Positions 11,392 through 23,650 of a stretch of 64,000 bases of DNA are shown piece after piece. Under the pieces are notes generated by a model. That model had not been told where the DNA came from. It did not search any database and worked only from the letters and a program-made list of their open reading frames with translations. A program made the position numbers and the translations under genes. Each line of letters opens with the position of its first letter. The stretch's first letter is position 1. This DNA is from Enoplolaimus lenunculus (lineage: Eukaryota > Nematoda > Enoplea > Enoplida > Thoracostomopsidae): NCBI GenBank assembly GCA_030248215.1, contig JASANG010003365.1:1-64000 (forward strand), given 5' to 3'.

Positions 11392-11512
11392 CTGGATTGA
11401 ACAAGAAAGTTTAGTCAGCCTGAAACTTCAAACTGGTGTCGCTCTGAAAGTTGCAATTGCCTACACTACGGTTCCAAATTTCACCTTTTCCTGTTTGTTT
11501 GAAACGTACATT

Positions 11513-11885
11513 ACAGCATTCTAAAGTACCTTGCAGTAGCAAGTTCAACCCGCCTGAGCCTTGTGATAAACTGAAGCTGTGAATAATATATAAAATATAC
11601 GTATATTAATCACAGTTTTAATTATAGATATTGTGCTTCTTTCAACTTCTGGTAAGTTGTCAGTAATATTAGTTAAATTATTGTTATTAGCGTTTGCGGG
11701 GAATTTTTGACATATTGCGCGATGAATAATCTTGAGTTGAGTTGGAAACACGGTCTGGAATAAAAAAATTGTCCAAAAAGTCGGTTTGCAAAATTTTAAG
11801 CCTGCCCCCCAGGACCCCCCAGATCATCTGGGGGCCCCCAGGAAACGCCCCCACGCGGAAATTTTCAAGCTGTGGAGAAGCCAGT
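11513..11885. mobile_element. Fragment of the C-tract element seen whole at 52790-53549
   Basis: Matches 53150-53549 nearly base for base: the ACCTTGCAG..AAGTTCAACCCGCC segment, then C-rich tracts and the tip GCTGTGGAGAAGCCAG ending near 11883. The left half of the element is absent. Non-coding. Confidence 0.7.
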
Positions 11886-12394
11886 ATGAGAGAAAAAACT
11901 TTTGTAAAAAGTAACAGTAAGTTCATCAGTTTCATGGCGGTTGGCATAAATACAAATGAAGATATTTCAACTTTTTGAAGTTTTTAAAAACATCCGACTA
12001 ATTATATCACAGGAACCGAACGTCGATTTTTTACCCGAGCCGGATATCCGGTCGCCCCTGACACGTACGTATATAGAACAAAAAGAAATGGAAGACGTCA
12101 TCACCAGCCTTTAAATCGCTTCGCGTGTTATCTATGAATCAAAGCTAATGTCAATGAATAAATCACATGGCTTCTTTTTTTGCTTTACGGAATAAAAGTT
12201 AAACTGTTAAGCGAAACTCATACCGTAGATGCAGATTCCACCTGCGACAACAAGAGACACTTCACATTTTCGACATGAGAACACCAACTAAGTGGTGTGC
12301 TGATCATCGTATCTCATAGGTAAATAGTAATAATTAAGCATACGATATATCTATATATAAATATCACAAAATGCAAATCCCAATTTTTGTGTAC

Positions 12395-12525
12395 GCAAAG
12401 CTCTGAAATAGAGTGCAGAATGAAGACAGATAATTGTGGAATACTCGGTCTAAAACAGGAATAAAATAAGCAAAGTAGACTTCACCATCAAAGCCAAAAT
12501 TTCCGATGCTCCCTTGCACAATGGC
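12395..12525 (-). CDS. Candidate exon of an unrecognised gene
   Basis: Reading the minus strand, GACATTCAG at 12526-12534 would be a good acceptor, followed by an open frame AIVQGSIGNFGFDGEVYFAY, FIPVLDRVFHNYLSSF and CTLFQS, and a possible GTACAC donor at 12394. The composition is protein-like but I recognise no family and found no partner exon. It could be chance. Confidence 0.22.
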
Positions 12526-12863
12526 CTGAATGTCAGAATTTGAGCCATTTATACAAACAAGCAAATGACAAACGGTTAAAATTTAAGTCGCACTGACAAT
12601 ATACTAGCAATGTATTAACCTTGTTACAATGTTTCCAATTATTTGCAACATTGAATGAAAATATGTACACTGTTCTAAAAATTTACAAAATGCATAACCT
12701 AATACTTACAATGTTGGATATGATTATATATCAATATACGTTTAAATTTATTGTACTTTATACAGATGATGACGAATTTCAGCACACACCAAACAGCAAA
12801 ATTTGAAAATTAACTATTACTTTGCTATTTTTTCTCCTTTAAACCCCTGATATACGTCAAAAC

Positions 12864-12971
12864 ATGGAGCGCACGATTTTCAACACCCTGATTCTTTTCC
12901 TCCTGTCAACATTGATCTGGATAAACATAAACCCCGCAAAGTTCTGCAAAAAACTCAATTTCATAAGTTAA
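12864..12971 (+). CDS. Small hydrophobic ORF, 35 residues, doubtful
   Basis: MERTIFNTLILFLLSTLIWI and then a lysine-rich tail ending KKLNFIS. A single hydrophobic segment after a short charged start would suit a small membrane or secreted peptide. No promoter, no homology recalled; a frame of this length is common by chance. Confidence 0.12.
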   Translation: MERTIFNTLILFLLSTLIWININPAKFCKKLNFIS

Positions 12972-13434
12972 AAATAACTGGTTCGAAAGTTACATGACCT
13001 GTAGCATCTGGTGATATATGCAACACACATTTGAAAATATGGGCCCTCGAATATAGCGTTGAATTATTTTGGTTGAAATATCTAAACTGTTTTAATGCAT
13101 TGCTCATTGGAAATTTTGTAAATCATGTTGAGCGCTAGACAAAAATGCGAAAGCATAGACAATAATTCGTGGACCGTATAATCATGTAGCTAGGTTAAAA
13201 GCATGTGGTTTTGTATTATGAGCCAGGCTTAGAGTTGGTAAAACAATTAATTGTCATAAATCTTTATTGCGCGAAGCGTATTTTTTATGTTTGTATATCT
13301 CTGAATAAGGCCACATTTGTGTCTTTTGTGCTTGCACATGTAAACCTCACTTTGACATTATATGTTTGTAAGTTTTGTTTTTGCCAAGCTTTTAGATTTT
13401 GAGATTTTGTGGCCTTAATGTAGTATATTCCAAC

Positions 13435-16400
13435 ATGAGGGCGACTTTTGTCAAATCGGCTTTCATTAGAGCACTATTGCTCATTGGTTTTGCTGTTTCG
13501 TGTATAGCCACAGAAACTGATACTGATACCGTTGCGATGCGTTTAGTAAACGAAGCAAGTTTTGGTTCAGTTTTCATAAACTTATTTTTCTTTGTTATTC
13601 ATATAATGAAGGTCAGCAACGTTTGATCGCTCATTAATGTTTTTGGCCCAAAGTATATCGCAATAATTTTGAGGGGTGTGCCATACCAAAATTTTTGACG
13701 GTGCTGATACCAGGGTGCAACCGGAATTCGGTTCCGGCATTTTTTCACCTTCCGGTTCCGGTAAATTTTTACCCGATTTAAAAATTCCGGTGTTATAATT
13801 TGGCCGTTTTCTTAACTGCTTATTTTTAAGAATCTCTTTTAAAAGCCACTTGTACTTTTAGTGTTTTTGAATTGCTTGTTCATGCAGTGGTTATTGTTGT
13901 GGACAAAAGCATTTTACTGGAAATGTATATTAAAATAAATACCTATGTTCGACTAAGGTTATTTCACAAATAACAGAGCAAAAAATAAGATTAAAATGAA
14001 ATTTCTGGTGAAATACACTTTTCACTTTCCGTTTACGGTTCTGGTAAAATTTTCAAATTCCGGTTCCTGCTCCGGCAAATTGTAATTCCGGTTGCACCCT
14101 GGCTGATACCTTCTGTAAGCATGTGAGACATGCTTGTCCTAGTGCATTTGCAAAAAATGCAATGCATATTGTGTTGTATGCTTGCTGGCAGCATACGGTC
14201 GATACATATAGTCGACGACAAAGGCTAGAGAGGCGAGCTGCGTAGTGCACTGGTAGAGTATTCGGTTAAGCATCCGTTTGCTGAGAGTACAATCCCCGCG
14301 CAGGAGGCCTGTTTTTCCAGCCGCGTAGTTCAAAGGTCTGAAGTCTCGGTTCCTACCTAGACTGACACATACACCGATTTTTGTTTTGAAAATACGCCTA
14401 CATGATGCCTAAACCTGTAGTAGTGGAGCTACACGTATTGAGCGAAGCTCGAACATACTTTTTAAATCAGTCGAGTTAAACATTCCAAGATTATAAACCA
14501 CAAACGCATATTTTGGCCCGCCTACGTTCTTCTAATAATCAGTAAAATGATTTAAAAACTCCTAATTTAGGCTTATCAATTATGCTAATATGCAAATTAG
14601 CTATTAGCTAACTATTCAATTATAGGTTTCGAAGGTTTCTAGACAATTTATTTTGATTCCTCGCACCAAGAAACATTTTAGGACTGAAATTAGATTGTTT
14701 GTAACCCTAATAATTAGTGAAATACCGTTAAAAGTCCTAATTTATGCTTATCAATTATGCTAATATGCAAATTAGCTATTAGCTAACTATTAAATTATCA
14801 GTTTCGGAGGTTTATAAACAATTTATTCAGTTTCCTCGATTCCTCGCACCCAGGAACCTTTTAGGATTGAAATTAGATTGTTTGTAACCCTAAAATACAG
14901 TAAAAAGTTCTAATTTAGACTTATCAATTATGCTAATATGCAAATTAGCTGTTAACTAACTATTAAATTATCGGTTTCGGAGGTTTATAAGATTATTTGT
15001 AACCCCTAATATTAGTGAAATACAGCGGAAAGTCCTAATTTAGGCGTAATTAACTACGTGTGCAAATTAGCCTGTAGCTAATAAACGGCTTAAAAATTTT
15101 AAATCGCAATGCAAAGTTAACACCCCAGGATAATATGCTTTCAAACAAAAAAGTTTATCAAAATCGCTTTGTGGTTTCTGGGATTTTTCGCTCAATAAAA
15201 ATAGAACACAGCATTACATCATTATGAATGTGAATACTTAAGCTTCAAATGCCATAAACGATGATAATTTTATGAGAACAATTCATTTCAGTCCATTTTT
15301 TCAAACACACGCAATAGAGATACGTAACAGTTCCCGTGATCAGACGCACTGATATACGCTAACAAGTGAAATTGATAGCATTCCAACTCGCTGTTAAGTG
15401 CAAAAAGTATCGACAAAGAATCGGAAATTTTTTACAGTACCGATGCCGACCGATATTAACGAAAAGTGCTGATTATTGCCTATACTGATTAATTGGCACA
15501 TTATGTCAGGCCATGGTGTTACGGCATTTTCTGTGATTGCAGTAGAAAATGAAGATCGCAGATATCAGGATTCGAAGCGCAGTTAAACACGTTAAGTACG
15601 ATCCATGCTGCATCACCATCATCTTGTGTGTTATCTGTGTTGAAACTTTACACATGCCTTAAAACTCAGATGTACTTGGCTCTTTATGTATGCTTTAGCC
15701 TTAATCGCATTTTCAGCGTCCGCGTGTACTGGTGTTGTCCATATACGACCATTTACCAAAGATGTACATATTTCTAAAGTCTTGTAATAATATAAAATAT
15801 AATTGGTGTAATTAGACAATACGATGTTTCAGAGTCCATCTGGGATAAAGAAAAAAGCCGATGTGGACACACTCGCACCAGATGTGGTTCATATTTTAAA
15901 TGTATGTTCGTCTAACATTATGAAGTCGCTTTCGTAGTTATTACGTCTGCAAGTGTTGTTTCGTTAGGTTTGTTGCCACAACCAGTTTTTCGAACATTAT
16001 GTCACACATGAATACTAACTTTAACGAACTAATATTAACCGATATATTTTATTTGTTTTAGGATGCCAAAGAAATTGCAGACAGTTCAATCAGTTTCTGG
16101 CATGCGTTTGTTGCTTCAATTTCCGTTATTATTGTGTCAGAGCTGGGCGATAAAACTTTTTTCATTGCAGCAATTCTAGCAATGCGACATGACCGCTTTA
16201 CTGTGTTTTTAGGAGCTATTTCAGCACTTGGTTTGATGACTGCCTTGTCAGGTAAGCGACCTAAAACCAAGTAGTATAAAGTGAATTTGTAAAACGGTAG
16301 CACTTGTTTATTTGAATTTAAATGAAATGCTGGAAGTTACATTCGGTTATGGCATCGAATTTTGTTGAAATTTTTGAATTATGTTTACGTATTGCAAAAA

Positions 16401-18867
16401 AAGAAGTAGATGAAAAATATCACTAGAGTGCATATGATTTATTTTACAGCGTTTATGGGTTATGCGACACAAATTATACCTCGAAAAGTGACATACTACG
16501 CGTCTACTGGGCTCTTTATTATTTTCGGCTTAAAAATGTTAAAAGAAGGTCAGTTTTTCTGTCGTGATAAGGTTATTGAGATATACGTATAGCCTTGCAT
16601 AATAAATCGCGCGTTAATGAAACGACTTAACTTTAATATTTCGATCGTGCACATGCTTCAAATCCTGTATAGCCCTGGACACAGTTGTATTGCTGATATA
16701 TCTATGCATTTGTATAACTTCTAACAGTTTTACGATTATTGCTTTACGACTACAATAAATTACTGTTGAGTGTTTTTCCAATCATGGCTTATAGCCTCAA
16801 ATGTGTTTAGCACCTTTCCCTATCACAAGTTAATGATATGTTTTCCAACTGACCAGCAATTACGACCAACTGATGATAGTGTTGACACATTTGATAAAAC
16901 AGGACCTAGTAAAAATTCAAAATGACTATAGATTATTCTTAGGTTATTCAATGTCGGGCGACGAAGGACGCGAAGAACTTGAAGAAGCGAATGCTGAGAT
17001 TAAAAAGAAGGAAGATGAGGTATATAAAACAGTTTGGGGTAATTTTTTGTTGATTTTAAGAAAATTAATTTTTTTGCAAATAGTTTTTCCTTTTGTTTCA
17101 TCCATTTAGTTTTGAATATAGTTTTGTACTATATGCAGATGACCAAACAATTTGAAACAACACAAGATCTCGAAACTGGTATTGTTCGCACGCGTCGGCA
17201 GCCTCTCTTATTGCGCTTGGTGTCGAAAATCTTCATTGAGTCTTTTACATTGACGTTTCTTGCTGAATGGGGAGATCGATCTCAATTAACAACCATCATA
17301 CTTGCCGCTCGTGAAGTGAGGCTGACTTGTTTGTCCAAACGTCTAATTGCTAAGTTCCATGGACTAGGTCTTAATTTTTTTGTCTTACTCAAACACCAAT
17401 ATTGCAAGTCCTATTTAAATGTGTTCTCTTTTTGATATAACAGAACACGCTTTAACGTTTTAGCGGATATTATAGTGGCGCTCTGACATTTGAGCTTAGT
17501 AGCTGTTTTAAGGTTTGAAATTTTAATTGGACAGGAGTAAAACGAGTGTATTGTTTTGTGTTCACTCGTGTTTCAGAATGTGTTTGGTGTCGTATTGGGA
17601 GGAACCTTGGGGCATGCGTTGTGCACAGGTTTAGCAGTATTGGGTGGCCGAATGATTGCTCAGCGAATATCGGTTAAAACAGGTGGGTTTAGTAATTCAG
17701 AGCTGGCGTTCAAAAGTGGAGACAACATTTGCTGTATCGGAGAGATTACGCAAAGTTGATTTCCAGGGTGCAACCGGAATTACAATTTACCGGAACCGGA
17801 ACCGGAATTTGAAAATTTTACCGGAACCGGAAACGGAACCGGAAAGTGAAAAATGCATTTCACCAAAAATTTCATTTTAATCTTATTTTTTGCTCCATTA
17901 TTTGTGAAATAACCTTAGTCGAACATAGGTATTTATTTTACCTGTTATATTTTAGATTTTCATCATCGACTGAAGTGAAATCCACCATCAATGGCTTATA
18001 TTCGGAGTACAAGTGGCTTTCAAAAGAGATTCTTAAAAATTAGCAAAGTTAAGAAAACGGCCAAATTTTAACACCGGAATTTTTAAATCCGGTAAAAATT
18101 TACCGGAACCGGAACCGGAAGGTGAAAAAATGCCGGAACCGGAATTCCGGTTGCACCTTGTTGATTTCATGGCTGAATTAGTTTACAAGATGCCAGAAAA
18201 CGTTTGTGTTCCTGCAGGTAGAACCTGAAAATCTGTAAATGGCAATCACCATGGATGGGCGGCCTCAGTAAACAACCGAGGCCGGCACTGAAAGGCAAGA
18301 CGGAGAGTAACAAACCGAGACCGATACTAAAAAGCTTCGGTCTCGGTTATATTTGAGCGGTAGCCGAGAGATATTTTCCGAGTTTGGAAAACATTATGAT
18401 GAAAACAATCCAAATTTAGTTGGAAACGATTGGCAAAACAATTTGGTATAATTGTTAAAAACCTCACTGATTTTTAATAGCAAGTTTTCAGGCGAAGGTT
18501 ATTCTTTATCCATAATTAGAAACATTTTTAAAATTTACTTGATCATTTAGCTTTGGAGTTTATGTCTCGGTATGCTAACCTAACGAGACTGAAAAGCCGA
18601 GACCGAGACTGAGGCCACTTTAAACCTGAGACTTACCAAAATCAGGACCCCATTCCTCGCAGTCGTATTAGAGGTTTCATGAAAATCTGCCTAATATTAT
18701 AAATTGTTACTCAAAGTTGTGCAAAACGGAAGTCTAATATTAAAAAAACTCGCTTTCAGAATGTTAATCAATAGTATTTCTTTTCAGTCACACTGGTTGG
18801 TGGATTTGTGTTCCTGCTGTTTGCTGTCTCATCATTCTTTATTGATCCTGATACCTCTAATTCGTAA
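13435..18867 (+). CDS. TMEM165: TMEM165/GDT1-family Golgi cation transporter, complete, 8 exons
   Basis: Golgi membrane protein of the GDT1 family (UPF0016), which moves Mn2+/Ca2+ against protons and supports glycosylation. Exons: 13435-13545, 15833-15901, 16062-16251, 16450-16548, 16943-17019, 17139-17315, 17577-17682, 18788-18867; all junctions GT...AG and in frame, total 302 residues (human protein 324). Exon 1 gives a signal peptide (FIRALLLIGFAVSCIA). The two family signature motifs are ELGDKT (residues 87-92) and EWGDRS (225-230); HAFVASISVIIVSELGDKTF, AEWGDRSQLTTIILAARE and GHALCTGLAVLGGRMIAQ are close to human TMEM165, as is the acidic loop DEGREELEEANAEIKKKEDE. It ends VTLVGGFVFLLFAVSSFF plus a short tail. 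Intron 1 (2.3 kb) and intron 7 (1.1 kb) are swollen by transposons. I chose the ATG at 13435 because its frame joins exon 2 exactly; an internal ATG at 15824 lies just upstream of the exon 2 acceptor and would drop the signal peptide. Confidence 0.95.
13711..14101. mobile_element. hAT-like MITE, ACCGGA-hexamer family, in TMEM165 intron 1
   Basis: 391 bp with tips CAGGGTGCAACCGGAATT / CCGGTTGCACCCTG and an exact 8-bp duplication GCTGATAC (13703-13710, 14102-14109). GGTTCC/CCGGTT hexamers follow both tips. Non-coding. Confidence 0.93.
14236..14312 (+). tRNA. Very degraded tRNA-like sequence (pseudogene)
   Basis: A box-like TAGTGCACTGGTAGAG and a B box-like AGTACAATCCCC are spaced as in a tRNA gene and the ends CTGCG/CGCAG can pair, with AAG where the anticodon would be. 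The anticodon stem pairs poorly, so this is at best a fossil tRNA or SINE head. Confidence 0.22.
14414..15185 (-). mobile_element. Non-autonomous Helitron fragment in TMEM165 intron 1
   Basis: Minus-strand copy: the Helitron right end (CGAGCTTCGCTCAATACG, then a hairpin TGTAG...CTACTACA) is at 14414-14460 and the body runs to 15185, ending where plus-strand copies have the AATCTCAGGAACGG segment. It lacks the left tip. It contains four TTAGC-TTTGCAT units and shares the terminal 170 bp with the large Helitron. Non-coding. Confidence 0.85.
15200..15505. mobile_element. Fragment of a GCCGAT-hexamer MITE
   Basis: Matches 62080-62371: the same sequence from the ATAAACGATTATAA region through GAAATTGATAGCATT and AAAAAGTATCG to degraded CCGATG hexamers, ending near ATTAATTGGCACATTATG. 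The left tip is missing. In TMEM165 intron 1. Confidence 0.65.
17764..18160. mobile_element. hAT-like MITE, ACCGGA-hexamer family, in TMEM165 intron 7
   Basis: 397 bp, opposite orientation to the 13711 copy, with tips CAGGGTGCAACCGGAATT and CCGGTTGCACCTTG and exact 8-bp duplication TTGATTTC (17756-17763, 18161-18168). It starts 81 bp after the exon 7 donor. Confidence 0.93.
18252..18640. mobile_element. MITE of the ACCGAG (GAGACC) hexamer family, in TMEM165 intron 7
   Basis: Inverted blocks GGCCTCAGT (18261) and ACTGAGGCC (18608) bracket CCGAGACCG hexamer runs. Related to 58627-59331. Exact ends and target duplication were not clear. Confidence 0.6.
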
Positions 18868-19978
18868 AAATACCGCAGCCAGCGTCGTAATGGAGGAATT
18901 TAAAAACATGGTTTGTTGTGGACGATTAATACAACACAACTTTTTCTCTAACCGTTTAGTGTTCTTCACTGACTGCCCGGCGTTCATTGATGGCGGGTTT
19001 TGCTGATTTTTAGGGACTGTTTGGGAATTCCGCGATATAATCTGAATACTTGATAAATAGCTTCATTTTGTACCAGGAGAGAATCAATGACTTAATTTCA
19101 AGGAGTAGTAAAAATTGTCATTGTCTGGGTTTCTGAAATCTTACTTCAGTATTTAAATAGGTTTGCCTTAAGTCGACTTTAGTAAATAAGTACCAGGGTG
19201 CGACCAGATTCCAAAAAATGCCGGAGCAGGATAATTTAATATCCGGCCGGAGCGGCAAACGGAACCGTGATAATTAATTAAAATCTAATACCACATGGCA
19301 TTCAATTTTCTTTATATCAAAAAGGTATTCTGAGTCTGCAATCTTAACGACATGTATTATGCAGTAATTTTTAGTTTTGTTCTATAAGGTTAAATATAGA
19401 CTTTCAGTAAACTTGACTGTATTTAACTTGTGTAGACTTTTAGAAAGTAAAATTAGTTAAGTAATTTTTCAACTTTTATAGTATAACGTTGTGCTTAAGT
19501 ACAGCTTTAGAAACCCAGACGTTAAATTTTTGGTTTTATTTGATATATGTTCCCGGTTGAAGCCTGATATATTGTATTTATGTCCGTTACGTACGTTGAT
19601 TCAAACGCCATTAAGGCTTTCAAGAACAGCTACACGACACCAGATAAAGCCGAAATGAAAAGTGAACAGCAGAGATGCTATGGGGCCTGATTTAGGCTTC
19701 TGTCAGGGTTAAGCTTGCATGGGAAAATGTTATCAGCCATATTAAAACTATATATCGTTTGAGTATAGTAATATGGGTTTTATTATCGTTTGTCCATATG
19801 TTTACTGCGCTGTATTCAAATGTTTATTATATATTAGTGCCATTGGTAATAGCTGGGTATGGTGTCTGTCGGGGACTATGTTTTTTAAAATTTATTGCTT
19901 AACTTTCAATTTTGAATTTTATTTAAGGTAACATAATGTATTACGTTACTAAAAACACCGCAAGAAATAAACACATAG

Positions 19979-20665
19979 CAGGGTGCAACCAGAATTACAA
20001 TTTACCGGAACGATAATTTGAAAAACTTACCGGGGCCGGAAAATGAAAAATGCATGCCGCCGAAAAATTACTTTAATTTTCTTTTTTTTGCAATATTTTT
20101 GGTGAAATGACCCTAGTTGGAGATAGGTATTCACTTTATCTGCTGTATTTTAGATTTTCATAATCCACGGAAGCAAAATCCACCTTCGGTAGTTTATTTT
20201 CGGCGAACGTCAAGCAGGGTGCAACCGGAATTCCGGTTCCGGCATTTTTTCACCTTCCGGTTCCGGTAAATTTTTACCGGATTTAAAAATTCCGGTATTA
20301 TAATTTGGCCGTTTTCTTAACTTTGCTAATTTTTAAGAATCTCGTTTGAAAGCCACCTGTACTCCGAAAAAATAAGATTAAAATGAAATTTTTGGTGAAA
20401 TGCATTTTTCATTTTCCGGTTCCGGTTCCGGTAAAATTTTCAAATTCCGGTTCCGGTAAATTGTAATTCCGGTTGCACCCTGACGTCAAGGTTTATATAC
20501 TATACGAATGAAATCTATTAAATTTTTATAGTCATTTTTTAGTAAAATATCTTAATTTGCACCAACCAAATTTTAATACCGAAATTTTTAATTCGGGTAA
20601 AAATTTACCGTAACCGAAACCGGAAGGTGGATAAGTGCCGGAACCGGATTTTCGGTTGCAGTCTG
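19979..20665. mobile_element. Older ACCGGA-family MITE, split by a younger copy of the same family
   Basis: Worn tips CAGGGTGCAACCAGAATTAC and GGTTGCAGTCTG flanked by exact 8-bp duplication ACACATAG (19971-19978, 20666-20673). The inner copy (20215-20482) interrupts it. Confidence 0.88.
20215..20482. mobile_element. Younger ACCGGA-family MITE nested in the 19979 copy
   Basis: 268 bp, perfect 18-bp inverted tips CAGGGTGCAACCGGAATT, exact 8-bp duplication ACGTCAAG (20207-20214, 20483-20490). It is shorter than its relatives by an internal deletion of roughly 100 bp. Confidence 0.93.
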
Positions 20666-21208
20666 ACACATAGGTATTGTAACTTTCAAACTAAGCGAAT
20701 GTCAACGTTGCCACTGGGTATGTAGTATTATTCATTTGGGTAATTAAGTAGAATAGCAAACACTTCGTAACGATAGTGGCGCAAAAATTGCTTTGTAGAT
20801 TTGCTTAACTTAAATTTTGAATGGCTTTGGTGTCAGCACACAATTTTTTGGGTGCTTTTGATTGTAGAAGCCACGCCACAATAATACGTCATGCGTTATT
20901 GATACTTGGGTAGAGACGTAGGGCAAAGAATTATTTTCTTGGGAGACGTGACAGCGCAGATCATATGGTATGCACTGTATATAATGCGCGAGCAAATCGA
21001 ACCCGAATGCTTGTTTGTGGGTTCATTTTTCTCATTTTGAGTTGAAAATTTCAGGCGGTTGCTGTTGCCCCAATTCCTGGCTGTGGCACTGTATGAGATA
21101 TCCAGAGATGTGACTGTTATTATCAATAATATTTATTTGTTAATGCAGAATTTTATTTGGCTCGGTTTTTGCTGTTAAAATACGACTGTGATATTATGTA
21201 CCGTTATT

Positions 21209-21977
21209 GAGCGAAGCTCGGAGTTTCGCGAAGCGTTTTATGTTTTGTACTTGGGGGTCGAAAGGTGGATGTCCGTCCGAAAACAATCTCAGGAACGGCG
21301 GAACCGATTTTGATAAACTTTTTTGTTTGAAAGCCAATTATCCTGGGGTGTTAACCTCGCACCGGGGTTTGAAAATTTTAAGCCGTTTATTAGCTACAGG
21401 CTAATTTGCATAATTAATTAAGCTTAAGTTAGGACTTTCGACAATATTTCACTATAAATTAGGACTTTTTACAATATTTCACTAATTATTAAGGTTAAAA
21501 GCAATATAATTTCAGCCCTAAAGGGTTTTTAGGTGCGAGGAATTTGAATAAATAGTTTACAAACATCCAAAACCGATACTTGAATAGTTAGCTAATAGCT
21601 AATTTGCATATTAGCTTAATTGACAACACAAAACTATGACTTTTAAAATTATTTCAATTACGCTTTACTGAAGGTTTTTGGGTGCAAGGAATCTGAATAA
21701 ATTGTTTACAAACCTCCAAAACCGATAATTGAATAGTTAGCTAATAGCTAATTTGCATATTAGATTAATTGACGAGACAAAATTAGAACTTTTGAAATTA
21801 TTCCAAAAATTATTAGGGTGGCTGAAGGGTTTTTGGGTGCGCGGAATGTGAGGAAATTGCTTACAAGCCTCCAAAACCGATAAATTAATAGTTAGCTAAT
21901 AACTAATTTGCATATTACCTTAATGGCTTACGTATGTTCGAGCTTCGCTCAATATATGTAGTCCCACTACGACTGGT
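21209..21977 (+). mobile_element. Short non-autonomous Helitron, both ends present
   Basis: 769 bp. The left end GAGCGAAGCTCGGAGTTTCG and the right end CGAGCTTCGCTC...ACGACTGG match the large Helitron. The middle is a series of TTAGCTAATAGCTAATTTGC units with no coding capacity. The left 200 bp are almost identical to 2975-3220 except for the shorter microsatellite. Confidence 0.92.
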
Positions 21978-23650
21978 TTACTGGTTTGTGGTGTGCTTTG
22001 CGACGTTTCTATGCCTTCTGGGAAGGTTATGTAATGTTGCCTGTTTATTCTACGGTCTGGCTTTTGCTGCAGATAAGTTTGCAGTTGTAAGGTCCAAGTT
22101 CTGTGCGCACGATTGCACCTACAACTCGTAGCGTGCAATTTTTGCACAATTATAATTATTGCCATTTAGTCAGTTTGCTAAGTACCTAATGAATAATCAA
22201 TTCGAAAAAAATGGCTCTTGTACAGTAATACTTCCATGGTTTTGTAAATTTTCAGGTTGTAGCATCAAACTTAGATTTACTACTAAAATTTAGACTTAGA
22301 TTACACAATGTTAAGCGTCGAACTTAGGCGACAATAGGCGCAGGATTTCTGCTTAAATGGGAAGTGTGCAAGTGTCTAAAAATTAATTAGCCGCAGTTTG
22401 TCGCCGAATACTACAAGTGGAGCGTTTGTGGCAAAATTAGGCGGTTCAATCGATATTAGAATCAGTACATTATGTAGCAAAAAGATTGCGTTTTTTGTAA
22501 GAAATTGCCAAAACTTGCTCGAGTAATAATGCATGTTTGGACACAGCTGGGAATGTTACATCAAGCAGAAACAAGATTAATATTTATATTTTGCAAAAAG
22601 TTTTTTTTCCGGTGCCCACCCCTGTATACATGCATGTTAAAAAGCATTTTATAGCCCTGTTATATGTGTGTTAACCTATAGTTAAGATTCATGTCACTCT
22701 GATGGCTCTACTGTTTGTTTATAAAAATGGAGTTACGATTAGGTGTATATATTTCAAACATTCGTAAAACATTTATGCGCTAGTCAAAGTGATTGCAATA
22801 TCTGCAACACCTGCATCTTAAAATTTCAGCACAAAAGTAGTGAACGTTCAGTTTTAGATTTAGTACTTTTTGCTTCGGAAAAGGACTCGAAAATTTGTAT
22901 TATATGTGAAAAGCGGTAAATTAATTCTAATGCCTGTTTCTGTGATTTTTTCAGACTGTAAATTTTAGGAACGCGTATTTCCTTTGGTTGTCCTTGTCAT
23001 GCTTTACTATTTTTGGCACTTGTATATAGGTACGTAACATTTTAGCTGCTATAGGTGTACATTTCAGTGCTGAAATGTTTTTGATTCGTTTTGGTGTATT
23101 TTATTGTTTGAGTCAGTGATTAAGATTCGTTATACATGGAATGAAGTAATTATGCTAAAGTGGCAATAAAGGGTACGTTGTAATCATTTGATCGTATACG
23201 CAAGCGACAGGTATTTGACCTTAAGACTGTCGTTATTTTTGGGATATCAAACGTAAGCTGCTTCCGGCTTGAGCAGCTTCGAAGCGTAAGTAGATACATT
23301 AGATTTTTGCTCGTTGTATCCTTTATGTATAACATTGTACAAATATCACGGGACACTTACTTGATCAATTTGTCAGTGTGAAGTGAAAATTTAGCAAAAT
23401 GTAAGCACAGTTTCCGCATATTTCACATTCACTCTTAAGGTTTAATCATGTTTAATTTAGCTTTGTATTGTTCACTTTAAGCATGAACATTCATCGCTTC
23501 GAGGAAAGTGTAGAACATATTGTCTAAATTACTGAATTGAACCTTCACATTCGAGAACATATTGGCACCCATGATGGGGTCATTCGACAGCTCATTCTGT
23601 CGACTGGAAATATTGTAGTTTTAAGCTTACGTATGAATCTTAAAATATGC

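Larger units (their letters stand above)
10847..13434. other. Intergenic stretch between Helitron and TMEM165 gene
   Basis: Holds a hAT-like MITE (11092-11391) and a fragment of a second repeat (11513-11885), entered separately. 10960-11040 has a GC-rich piece whose GGACCTCAAATAA block recurs inverted near 38490. Two weak coding candidates (12395-12525 minus; 12864-12971 plus) are entered separately. The rest shows nothing I can name. Confidence 0.4.
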
